The translations under genes and the position numbers were made by a program. DNA of 6,208 nucleotides, taken from positions 1-6,208 of the forward strand of contig JAFWDX010000492.1 in the NCBI GenBank assembly GCA_017515945.1. Reading direction: 5' to 3'. Within the stretch, counting starts at the first letter, position 1; each line of letters starts with the position of its first letter. Under the pieces are notes generated by a model. It was not told the origin of the DNA. It ran no database searches and saw only the letters and a list, made by a program, of their open reading frames with translations. This document shows, piece by piece, positions 1 through 6,097 of this stretch. The DNA comes from Blautia sp. Its GTDB lineage: Bacteria > Bacillota > Clostridia > Lachnospirales > Lachnospiraceae.

Positions 1-94
1 CAGGTTCCGTGAATGAGTCAGGGGGACAGGTTCCTTGACTCACACACTTGTGTGAGTCAAGGAACCTGTCCCCCTGACTCATTCACGGAACCTG
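1..94. repeat. Perfect 94-nt palindrome built from a GGGGACAGGTTCC-type repeat
   Basis: Every base from 1 to 46 pairs with its partner from 94 back to 49, leaving only C47 and T48 unpaired at the centre. It begins at the first base of the window and may continue to the left. Each arm holds one 29-bp unit (14-42 and its inverted copy 53-81), bounded by TGAGTCA and TGACTCA with a core GGGGGACAGGTTCC. Bases 1-13 look like the tail of another unit, so an array probably continues outside the window. A nearly identical unit lies at 6179-6207. The location, just past the stop codon of the minus-strand glycosidase operon, would let the transcript form a very stable hairpin that could stop transcription or protect the 3' end. 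No T-run typical of an intrinsic terminator is seen here. It resembles REP-type palindromes mobilised by Y1 (RAYT) transposases, but that is an inference. Confidence 0.9.
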
Positions 95-149
95 GCCCCT
101 CGACTCAATGGAACCCAGCCCTCGACTCAAAAGACCTGGCCCCTCAATA
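87..149. repeat. Degenerate tandem copies of the same repeat
   Basis: Three diverged units follow the palindrome with starts near 87, 110 and 133, a period of about 23 bases. They share the pattern GGAACC-TGGCCCCTCGACTCAA. The first starts GGAACCTGGCCCCTCGACTC, the second GGAACCCAGCCCTCGACTC, and the third is shortened to GACCTGGCCCCTCA. The same pattern is seen in the right arm of the palindrome (from 61, GGAACCTGTCCCCCTGACTC). The last unit overlaps the end of the GH27 gene, whose TGA stop (146-144) is the TGA of the repeat read on the minus strand. The units seem to be decaying copies of the repeat family seen at 14-42. Confidence 0.75.
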
Positions 150-1442
150 TAGAAACACCCGCACCCCATGCGCCGGCACCAGGCAGGCCAGCCCGCCGGT
201 ACTGAAGGCCGCCGCCGTGTCCGTCCAGATCTCACGTATCGGTCCGCCGTTATAGGGCTTCAGGCCGCGGTCGGCGGCCGGTCCAGTCCAGAGATGAACG
301 GCCCGTTCTTCATCGGCCAGATTGAACAGCGCGATGTAGCCGGTGTCTTCTTCCGGATCGCGGGACATCCAGATCGCGTGATCATCCGTGCGTTCTATCT
401 GCACGGCGTATCTGCCATTTTTGTGCATCCGCAGCAGATCGCGGTTTGTCAGGAACGCCAAGGATACCGGATCCATTTTTGTCAGTTCTCCGCCGATCAT
501 CAGCGGTGACCCAAAGATGGCCCACAGGCTCATCATCGTCCGGAGCTCATCATCGGTGAAGGTGCTCCTGCGTTCGATCCGTTCGCCAAAACAGCCGCCG
601 ATGATACCGATGGGCAGCATGTCGCAGTCCGGCCAGCATCCGGGCTCCGCCTTGCCCTGCCAGAGCTCGCAGCGCCGGAACATATCCTTCAGCAGGGGCC
701 AGGAATCCCAGAAGTCATCCGTGATGCGCCACATATTGGCATTTTCCGCATAATAAGCGGCCTCTGAGATCTTTGCCGGCCCGGGAGAAAGGGAGAGTAC
801 GATGGGGCGGCCGCAGGCGAGAATCGCATTGTGCAGCAGTTCGATCTCTTTGTGAGCTGTCGCGGCATCCTCACGGCATATATCGTCACACTTGATGAAG
901 TCCACACCCCAGGAGGTGTACAGCTCCATGATGGAATTATAATACAGCTGCGCTTCCGGCAGATTTGCCCTTAGGCCATACATGTCCGGATTCCATGAAC
1001 AGATATTGGACGGATCCGCGAGCCGGTCCGCTCTCATATCCGTTCCCATGAGGGCCATGTGATTATGTGCCGCGTTGCGTGGAATGCCCCTCATGATGTG
1101 GATGCCGAACTTCAGCCCTAGCGAATGAATATAGTCCGCCAGCGGTCCGAAGCCCTTGCCGTCTGCTGAAGAAGGGAACCGAACCGGATCCGGGATCAGC
1201 CTCGAGTACTCATCCATCATCAGCTCGCCGAAAGGAATGTATTGGAATTTCTCGCTCTCGGAACCGGCGGAAACGGCGTACCATTCGATGTCGATCACGA
1301 TATATTCCCATCCGGCCTCCTTCAGATGGGCGGCCATATATTCCGCATTCGCCCTGACCTGGGCCTCGTTGACCTCCGTGTTGTAATAATCGTAGCTGTT
1401 CCAGCCCATCGGCGGGGTTGGACAAAATGTATTTTTATTCAT
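144..1442 (-). CDS. GH27 glycosidase, probable beta-L-arabinopyranosidase (or alpha-galactosidase)
   Basis: This 432-residue protein is a clan GH-D (beta/alpha)8 barrel retaining glycosidase with no signal peptide, so it should act in the cytoplasm on imported oligosaccharides. The family opening TPPMGWNSY is at residues 8-16. By comparison with GH27, Asp186 in IKCDD is the nucleophile and Asp243 in WRITDDF is the acid/base. The region after about residue 345 fits the C-terminal beta-sandwich. The galactose-binding motif, normally Asp-Asp-Cys-Trp, reads Asp51-Ile52-Glu53-Trp54. Loss of the second Asp, which holds the O6 hydroxyl of galactose, is known from GH27 beta-L-arabinopyranosidases, whose substrate lacks that group. 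The start at 1442 is chosen because TPPMGWNS then lies near the N terminus, and because a GTGAGG site (1451-1456) precedes it by 8 bases. A longer reading from 1511 adds 23 residues unlike the family. The ATG overlaps the TAA of the upstream GH127 gene as TAATG, indicating translational coupling. The family call is firm; the specificity is inferred. Confidence 0.93.
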   Translation of the reverse strand: MNKNTFCPTPPMGWNSYDYYNTEVNEAQVRANAEYMAAHLKEAGWEYIVIDIEWYAVSAGSESEKFQYIPFGELMMDEYSRLIPDPVRFPSSADGKGFGPLADYIHSLGLKFGIHIMRGIPRNAAHNHMALMGTDMRADRLADPSNICSWNPDMYGLRANLPEAQLYYNSIMELYTSWGVDFIKCDDICREDAATAHKEIELLHNAILACGRPIVLSLSPGPAKISEAAYYAENANMWRITDDFWDSWPLLKDMFRRCELWQGKAEPGCWPDCDMLPIGIIGGCFGERIERRSTFTDDELRTMMSLWAIFGSPLMIGGELTKMDPVSLAFLTNRDLLRMHKNGRYAVQIERTDDHAIWMSRDPEEDTGYIALFNLADEERAVHLWTGPAADRGLKPYNGGPIREIWTDTAAAFSTGGLACLVPAHGVRVFLY

Positions 1443-3394
1443 TACCGATACCTCACCCACACCGTCATCTCCCCGCTTCCGCGGTTTGCCCATGCATAAT
1501 AAGGAATCCACCTCAGGCGGACCGCCTGATCCTCCGGCACCTTTTCCGCGTACAATTCCGTACCCCAGGCGTCCCGGTCCTCGCGCAGTCCATCTGTATA
1601 CAGCGCCACAATGCCTCCGGCCTGTTCAGTGACATGTTCCGTCGCAGTTCCCAACGTTTCAAAGACAGCCTCAGCCCGGATAGCCGGCGCATGCCTCAGT
1701 GCATGCAGATCCGCCCCGTTGTCCGCCTCTTCCAGACAGTACACCAGCGGTCCGCGCATCAGCGCGGCTTTTCCTGCGTCCTCCCTTACGGCGGGATTCG
1801 CATAAACCATCCGCACGGGCATATCCAGATTCAGGCTTATCTGATCCCCCTGCTGCCAGCCGCGTTTCAGATATACATACCCATCGGAGGGCTGCGCGTG
1901 GATCTCTTCCCCGTTCACCTGCAGTGTCCATGACCTGCACCAACCCGGTATGCGCAGAGCGAGAACAGCTCCCTCCGCAGCATCTTCCAGAACGGTCATT
2001 TTGACATTCCCTGACCATGGATAATCCGTCTCAGTCCGGAGAGAAAGCGGGCCGGAATGAACCTCACCGCCCATATACAGATGCATATACAGCGTATCTT
2101 CTGCCGCTGTACACACATAATCCTCCAGCGAAGTCAGCAGCCGGATAATATTGGGCGGGCAGCATGCGCACCCGAACCATTTCTGCCGTTCCGCTTTCAC
2201 ATGGCGCTTGTTATAGTCATACCGGCACGCCTCCGGATCCACCTCCAGCGGATTGACATAGAAAAAGCGTTTGCCATCCAGCTGCATGCCGCTGATCACG
2301 CCATTGTAAAGCGCCCGTTCCATCACATCCGCATATTCTCCGCGCTTTTCCAATCCGAGCATGCGCCGGGCAAAGAATACGAGGCCGATCGAAGCGCAGG
2401 TCTCTCCATAAATGGTATCATTCGGCAGATCATAATCAAAAGTGAAAGCCTCCCCGTACTCACTGGAACCGATCGCGCCGGTGATATACATCCGCTTCCC
2501 CGTAATGCTCTTCCACAGCCTGCGACAGGCTTCTGCCAAAGAGGAATCCTCTGTTTCCCGGGCCACATCCGCCATGCCGCTGTACAGATAAACAGCCCTC
2601 ACGGCATGTCCGACGGCATCCGCCTGTTCACGCACCGGCTCCTGCGCCTGATAATAGCGCCAGCCCAGCGGACCGCCGCTCCAGTAATTTGTCCAGCCGC
2701 CTCTCTGGGCTTCCTCCTGGAAATACAGAGGAGCCTGTCCGCGCTGGTCGATAAAGTAACCGGACAGCTGCAGGTGCCGCTCATCCTTTGTCACCTCATA
2801 AAGACGGACCAGCGCCATTTCTATGACCGGATGACCCGGATAGGCGTGAATCTTGCCCGGTTCCGGCCCCAGGACCGTACTGATGTGCTCCACGAACCGC
2901 AGGGCAATGTCCAGGAGCATCCTTTTCCCTGTCGCCTGATAATACGCGACAGCCGCTTCGATCAGATGTCCCGCGCAGTAGAGCTCATGATGATCCTGCA
3001 GGTTGGTCCAGCGTTTGTCGAGACCATTGATGGTATAGTAAGTGTTCAGATATCCGTCCGGCTGCTGCGCATCCCGTATCTCCTCTATGGCGCTGTCCGC
3101 CAGCGCTTCGAGCTGCGGGTCCGGATGCCAGCGCAGACTGTATGCGACGCCCTCCAGCCATTTGTACAGATCACTGTCCTGAAAGACAAAGCCCTGATGA
3201 GTGCCCTGTTCCTTGCCTGCGGCGATCCGGAAATTTCTGAGGCAGTGACTGGGCTCGGTATCCTCCGGCAGCGCATCATTTAAAGCTGCCCACTGGTACG
3301 GGATACCTTCCCGCACGACACACTCGCGAAAACGATTCCAGAACGGATCATTGACAGACCATCCTGTTATTTCATTAGAAGAAGCAGATAACAT
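1442..3394 (-). CDS. GH127 (DUF1680) beta-L-arabinofuranosidase
   Basis: This 650-residue enzyme should release L-arabinofuranose from beta-linked arabino-oligosaccharides such as those from plant hydroxyproline-rich glycoproteins. Its length and many blocks match Bifidobacterium longum HypBA1 (about 658 residues) as I recall it: IPYQW (31-35), VFQDSDLYKWLE (70-81), AQQPDGYLNTYY (109-120), GHAVRAVYLYSGMA (262-275), YITGAIGSSEYGEAFTFDYD (303-322), YGETCAS (329-335), GCACCPPNI (408-416), RIPGW (481-485), MRGPLVYC (546-553) and PYYAWANR (631-638). By alignment with HypBA1, Glu315 is the acid/base, Cys411 is the nucleophile, and Glu331, Cys333, Cys411 and Cys412 bind zinc; all are present. An (alpha/alpha)6 barrel comes first, followed by beta-sandwich domains. 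There is no signal peptide, so it is cytoplasmic. The ATG at 3394 has an AGGGGG ribosome binding site 9 bases upstream (3404-3409). It is the first gene of a two-gene operon with the overlapping GH27 gene. Identity is secure; the natural substrate is inferred. Confidence 0.97.
   Translation of the reverse strand: MLSASSNEITGWSVNDPFWNRFRECVVREGIPYQWAALNDALPEDTEPSHCLRNFRIAAGKEQGTHQGFVFQDSDLYKWLEGVAYSLRWHPDPQLEALADSAIEEIRDAQQPDGYLNTYYTINGLDKRWTNLQDHHELYCAGHLIEAAVAYYQATGKRMLLDIALRFVEHISTVLGPEPGKIHAYPGHPVIEMALVRLYEVTKDERHLQLSGYFIDQRGQAPLYFQEEAQRGGWTNYWSGGPLGWRYYQAQEPVREQADAVGHAVRAVYLYSGMADVARETEDSSLAEACRRLWKSITGKRMYITGAIGSSEYGEAFTFDYDLPNDTIYGETCASIGLVFFARRMLGLEKRGEYADVMERALYNGVISGMQLDGKRFFYVNPLEVDPEACRYDYNKRHVKAERQKWFGCACCPPNIIRLLTSLEDYVCTAAEDTLYMHLYMGGEVHSGPLSLRTETDYPWSGNVKMTVLEDAAEGAVLALRIPGWCRSWTLQVNGEEIHAQPSDGYVYLKRGWQQGDQISLNLDMPVRMVYANPAVREDAGKAALMRGPLVYCLEEADNGADLHALRHAPAIRAEAVFETLGTATEHVTEQAGGIVALYTDGLREDRDAWGTELYAEKVPEDQAVRLRWIPYYAWANRGSGEMTVWVRYR
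1451..1456 (-). promoter_or_regulatory. Ribosome binding site of the GH27 gene
   Basis: On the minus strand this reads GTGAGG, 8 bases before the ATG at 1442. It lies inside the last codons of the GH127 gene. It supports the short GH27 start and reinitiation by ribosomes finishing GH127. Confidence 0.6.
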
Positions 3395-3437
3395 GTATGA
3401 ATACCCCCTGTCTGCACTGCAATAAACTCACGTGAAC

Positions 3438-3479
3438 AATATACCAGAGGGTCTTGTTACATGGAACCCTTTGATTCCA
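3438..3479 (-). promoter_or_regulatory. Possible promoter and operator of the glycosidase operon
   Basis: Read on the minus strand, TATATT (3443-3438) could be a -10 box about 44 bases before the GH127 start. No good -35 box lies 17 bases upstream (TTCCAT there). Where the -35 box would be, a short inverted repeat TGGAA-8 bases-TTCCA spans 3462-3479, which could bind a sugar-responsive regulator and explain the weak -35. This is weak evidence: the arms are only 5 bp. Confidence 0.25.
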
Positions 3480-3553
3480 CGTTTTTGCAGCCTCTGCATA
3501 TACCATGCGGAAAACCGGATGTATTTCCATTTATTTGATCACACGTTAAAGCT

Positions 3554-3701
3554 CTGTAAAGAAATAACTTCACCTTCTTGCTTTTCTCTTCATCCGAATG
3601 CAACGGTCAAAAATTACTTACATAGCCCGCTATGCACGCAATTTTTGACCGTCACACTCAAACAAAATCCTGCGCAGTCTGGCAAAGTTATTTCTTCACA
3701 G
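3554..3701 (-). repeat. 148-nt nested palindromic element, probable folded RNA or MITE-like repeat
   Basis: Three inverted repeats share the same centre (between 3627 and 3628). The outer arms are 3554-3570 and 3685-3701 (16 of 17 complementary), the middle arms 3603-3615 and 3640-3652 (13 of 13), and the inner arms 3621-3626 and 3629-3634 (6 of 6). The linkers between outer and middle arms are exactly 32 bases on each side. Counting all 74 opposed positions by hand gives 49 Watson-Crick pairs, 13 A-C oppositions that become U-G pairs in minus-strand RNA, 2 G-T oppositions, and 10 others. A minus-strand transcript could therefore pair at 62 of 74 positions, with interior loops near 3575-3578 and 3582-3587. 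GCTC occurs directly outside the terminal repeats (3551-3554 and 3701-3704), consistent with a 4-bp target duplication around a 146-bp element with ends TGTRAAGAAATAACTT. It starts 9 bases after the S66 peptidase stop, so it would lie in that gene's 3' region. There is no T-run after the stem and no ORF inside. The rest of the 318-bp gap 3395-3712 holds only the operon leader. Confidence 0.85.
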
Positions 3702-3712
3702 CTCCTAGTCTG

Positions 3713-4765
3713 TTACAAAGTCATTTCTACCTTGAAATCCTTCCCGTCCAGCAGGGCCTGCGCCTCTGCTCCGATCACCAGAGGCATCATCGGCGCGATA
3801 TGCCCGAAGGGGCAGTCCATGATAATGGGCACATTAAACTCTGCCAGCACATCCGTAACGGCGTTGTACTGATCTACGCCCATCATATCCACACCAAAAG
3901 CGGCAAGCGGCCTTCCGATCAGAAAACCGGAGGCATGCTCAAACCATCCCTGCATTTTCAGATGCCACAGTGTCCTGCGGATGGACATAGGCGTCAGATC
4001 ACAGGCCTCGATCATCCAGAGAATGCCGTCCTCTTTGTGCCTGGCCGCAAAAGCTTTCGTCCCGTCAAAGCGCGTGCCGGACAAGTTCTCCAGAATGTCC
4101 AGACAACCGCCAAGGAGCCTGCCTTTCAATCGGACATCGCTGTTCTCCGCCCTCTTCATATGTTCACCGTCGGGCAGAAACGCGATCGGCCGGGCCTCCT
4201 CCGTCAGATGGTAAGGCGCCAGCGGATCCTCCGTACGGGTCTCATCATCCGGACGTTCATACATCGAATAGCCGCTGAAGATGCCGGCTTTTCCTTCCAG
4301 GATCGAGAAGGTGTCGGCCTCTGTTTTTTCCCATTCCTTTCCGAATCCGGGGGCACAGGGGCCATAGATTCCCGGAATGTCAAAAAGCGTGGCCATCGGA
4401 TACAGGAAATTGGTGTTGTCTGAGTAGCCCAGATACCATTTGGGCTTTGCAGCTCCAAGCTTTTCAAAATCCAGATGCGAGATGGTCTCATTCATGAGCT
4501 CGCCTCCGCCCACAGATATGACCGCGTCTATCCCGTCGTCCAGGTAAAAATCCATCACATCCTTAGCGGCTGACGCCGGGTCTGTGCTGATCCCCAGCCC
4601 GTCCGATTTATAACAGCTGTCCGCCGTACGTACGTGATATCCTCTGCGTTCAAATTTTTCAATGGCAGCCTTCAGCCGGGTGACATATGGCTCGATCGCG
4701 GCACCGAAGGATGGCGCCACCAGCCCGATGGTATCACCGGGACGGATGGATTCTGGTATTTTCAT
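3713..4765 (-). CDS. S66 family serine carboxypeptidase (LD-carboxypeptidase or MccF-like)
   Basis: This 350-residue cytoplasmic protein belongs to peptidase family S66. LdcA members remove the terminal D-Ala from murein tetrapeptides during wall recycling. MccF members cleave the amide bond of microcin C-type peptide-nucleotides and related acyl-sulfamoyl adenylates, giving immunity. The N-terminal half begins RPGDTIGLVAPS (8-19), followed by SVGGGELMNE (84-93) and the nucleophile elbow LGYSDNTNF (112-120), with Ser115. LLGGCLDIL (217-225), Glu253 in WMIEACD and His322 in CPFGHIAPMMPLVIGA complete the expected Ser-Glu-His set. The length exceeds that of typical LdcA (about 300) and is nearer MccF-like proteins, as is the longer stretch between Ser115 and Glu253, but this does not settle the substrate. 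The ATG at 4765 is preferred because AAGGAG lies 6 bases upstream; the in-frame GTG at 4786 has no properly spaced site and abuts a hairpin. It follows the GLUG gene by 85 bases and precedes the palindromic element. Confidence 0.93.
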   Translation of the reverse strand: MKIPESIRPGDTIGLVAPSFGAAIEPYVTRLKAAIEKFERRGYHVRTADSCYKSDGLGISTDPASAAKDVMDFYLDDGIDAVISVGGGELMNETISHLDFEKLGAAKPKWYLGYSDNTNFLYPMATLFDIPGIYGPCAPGFGKEWEKTEADTFSILEGKAGIFSGYSMYERPDDETRTEDPLAPYHLTEEARPIAFLPDGEHMKRAENSDVRLKGRLLGGCLDILENLSGTRFDGTKAFAARHKEDGILWMIEACDLTPMSIRRTLWHLKMQGWFEHASGFLIGRPLAAFGVDMMGVDQYNAVTDVLAEFNVPIIMDCPFGHIAPMMPLVIGAEAQALLDGKDFKVEMTL

Positions 4766-4771
4766 ATCTCT

Positions 4772-4777
4772 CTCCTT
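4772..4777 (-). promoter_or_regulatory. Ribosome binding site that fixes the S66 peptidase start
   Basis: On the minus strand this reads AAGGAG, 6 bases before the ATG at 4765. It lies inside the 7-codon extension that the GTG at 4786 would create, so it argues for the shorter protein. Confidence 0.8.
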
Positions 4778-4786
4778 TTGTTCCAC

Positions 4787-4811
4787 GCACCTCGCAGTAA
4801 ATGCGAGGTGC
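4787..4811 (-). other. Perfect 10-bp hairpin in the leader of the S66 gene
   Basis: GCACCTCGCA (4787-4796) pairs fully with TGCGAGGTGC (4802-4811) around a 5-base loop. It sits 39 bases after the GLUG-gene stop and 9 bases before the S66 ribosome binding site in transcript order. No T-run follows on either strand, so it is not a standard intrinsic terminator. It may partly end or stabilise the upstream transcript, or structure the S66 leader. A TATAAC sequence just upstream (4827-4822 on the minus strand) could be a -10 box, but it has no convincing -35, so whether the peptidase has its own promoter is unclear. Confidence 0.6.
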
Positions 4812-4850
4812 TGACCGAACAGTTATACTCCATCACAGTTACGCGTTATC

Positions 4851-6011
4851 TTAATTGGCGGCATTTCCATATCCTACCTGTTTGAGACCTGTAGTTGTGG
4901 AACACGCCGTAACAGAACCAGTATTGAATCCGGTAATCGAGCCTCCATACGTACCGCCTCCATTGGTGCAGGTCCCGTTGGATACGCAGTTTATAATATT
5001 TCCGGAATTGGCTCCCGCAACAAAGCCATGCTGCCAGCCGCTTACTGTTACATCCGTCGCGGAACTGCCTATGACATTGCCCTGATTGGTACCGCATATT
5101 CCGCCGGCCCCTGAATTGTTATTGGAATAACCTGTAGCCGTGGCGGTTACGGTCTGGGCAGAGCATTTATTGATTATACCGCTCCCCTGATTGATCCCGC
5201 AGATCCCGCCCACGTGATTGTACTGCAGAGCAGTGATAACGGTATCGGAAACCGCGCAGTTTGTTATTTTTCCGGCATTGTACCCCGCAATGGCCCCGCT
5301 GGGAAGATTATCATTCGCACCGCTGCTGATGAAATTTTTAATGTTCAGATTTCTGACAATGCCTTTTTCGCCAATGGCTGTAAAGATGCCGTTTTTCACT
5401 GTAAATGCAGAAAGTGTTTTATTGTTCCCGTTGTATACACCATTAAAAGGAACATCTACCGTGCACATGGCCGGAAAAGATCCATAGCCCAGCGTCAGAT
5501 TTTTGGTCTGTATGAAATATCTTCCATTATGGAGACCCACCTTGCTGAGCTGTTTAACGCTTGATACCTTATACGGATTGGATTTTGAACCATCTCCACC
5601 CCCAAAATCGCTCTTTTTGTATAGAGTGAGATATTCTGAATAGTCGACATCCGAGCCGGAAATGATCTTCACTCGATAACTGCCGGAAGGCGCGTTCTTT
5701 CCGTTATTTTTCTTTCCAAGCCAGTTAAAGCCATACGTTTTGCCGGCTTTACACACTTTAAAGCTCTTGCTGTACATTTTTGTGTCCGCAGCATTCACAA
5801 TGTATACTTTAACTTTTGTCGCTTTCTCTGACATGGCAAATCTTACTTTTGCAGCCGTCATTCCTGAGATAAGGTCTCCGCCGGTCGTGGTATAAAATTT
5901 AACCCTCTGGGCGGTAGCCGCTTCAGTCTTAGTCGGAGATGAAATTGTAAATAAGAACGAGAGAACCAGAAACATAAGGCCATAGAACAAACAGTACTTT
6001 CTTTTTTCCAT
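4851..6011 (-). CDS. Secreted GLUG-repeat beta-helix protein with FlgD-like Ig domain
   Basis: This 386-residue protein is predicted to be exported. Residues 1-32 form a signal peptide: MEKRKY, then a hydrophobic stretch (7-24), with a likely cut near the alanines of EAATA (30-34). Residues 36-130 resemble a FlgD Ig-like domain, including the typical NWLGKKNNGKNAPSGSYRVKI (96-116). The motif GDGSKSNPYKVSSVKQLSKV (139-158) opens the beta-helix type found in GLUG and IgA-protease M26-associated proteins, with PFNGVYNGNNKTLSAFTV (188-205) and GIVRNLNIKNF (217-227). Five GLUG-like repeats follow, near 238-254, 268-285, 303-320, 329-345 and 357-371, each with a G-x-N-x-G turn. There is no sortase motif, C-terminal membrane segment, choline-binding or S-layer domain, and no protease motif; the chain stops soon after the last repeat. 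It may be a short adhesin or surface-associated protein, or a shortened relative of larger ones. The start at 6011 is preferred over 6071 because AGGAGG precedes it by 9 bases and the signal peptide then begins correctly. Its codon use looks more AT-rich than in the glycosidases. Confidence 0.88.
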   Translation of the reverse strand: MEKRKYCLFYGLMFLVLSFLFTISSPTKTEAATAQRVKFYTTTGGDLISGMTAAKVRFAMSEKATKVKVYIVNAADTKMYSKSFKVCKAGKTYGFNWLGKKNNGKNAPSGSYRVKIISGSDVDYSEYLTLYKKSDFGGGDGSKSNPYKVSSVKQLSKVGLHNGRYFIQTKNLTLGYGSFPAMCTVDVPFNGVYNGNNKTLSAFTVKNGIFTAIGEKGIVRNLNIKNFISSGANDNLPSGAIAGYNAGKITNCAVSDTVITALQYNHVGGICGINQGSGIINKCSAQTVTATATGYSNNNSGAGGICGTNQGNVIGSSATDVTVSGWQHGFVAGANSGNIINCVSNGTCTNGGGTYGGSITGFNTGSVTACSTTTGLKQVGYGNAAN

Positions 6012-6020
6012 TTCAACAGA

Positions 6021-6026
6021 CCTCCT
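6021..6026 (-). promoter_or_regulatory. Consensus ribosome binding site that fixes the GLUG protein start
   Basis: On the minus strand this reads AGGAGG, 9 bases before the ATG at 6011. It lies within the 20-codon extension that an upstream ATG at 6071 would give, and supports the shorter form. Confidence 0.9.
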
Positions 6027-6097
6027 TGAACTTTTTTTTGAATACTCAGAGCTGTAAAGTGTGAAACTCATATCAGTTAAAGTATTCTTACGCCTTT

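Noticed and set aside
1..149. A CRISPR array at the left end
   Set aside because: The units are inverted and degenerate copies with no unique spacers of constant length between them.
1443..1511. A 23-residue N-terminal extension of the GH27 protein
   Set aside because: The extension lies within the GH127 coding end, does not resemble the family N terminus, and the ATG at 1442 has a good ribosome binding site.
2057..3283. A 408-codon open frame on the plus strand opposite the GH127 gene
   Set aside because: It lies wholly antisense to a gene with full family motifs. The translation is rich in His, Ile, Arg and Pro with no recognisable domain, as expected of a shadow frame in GC-biased DNA.
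3603..3652. An intrinsic terminator for the S66 gene
   Set aside because: The T-rich runs are inside the stem and no T-run follows the hairpin; the whole 148-nt symmetry explains the sequence better.
3432..3872. A plus-strand frame across the 3395-3712 gap
   Set aside because: It runs through the palindromic element and into the antisense of the S66 gene, with no ribosome binding site or domain recognised.
3632..4423. A 263-codon plus-strand frame opposite the S66 gene
   Set aside because: It overlaps the complete S66 peptidase and part of the palindromic element, and shows no recognisable domain.
4766..4786. A GTG start giving a 7-residue longer S66 protein
   Set aside because: No properly spaced ribosome binding site precedes it and the AAGGAG site would be inside the coding region.
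6012..6071. An upstream ATG adding 20 residues before the GLUG protein
   Set aside because: It would place the consensus AGGAGG inside the gene and bury the signal peptide behind a polar stretch.
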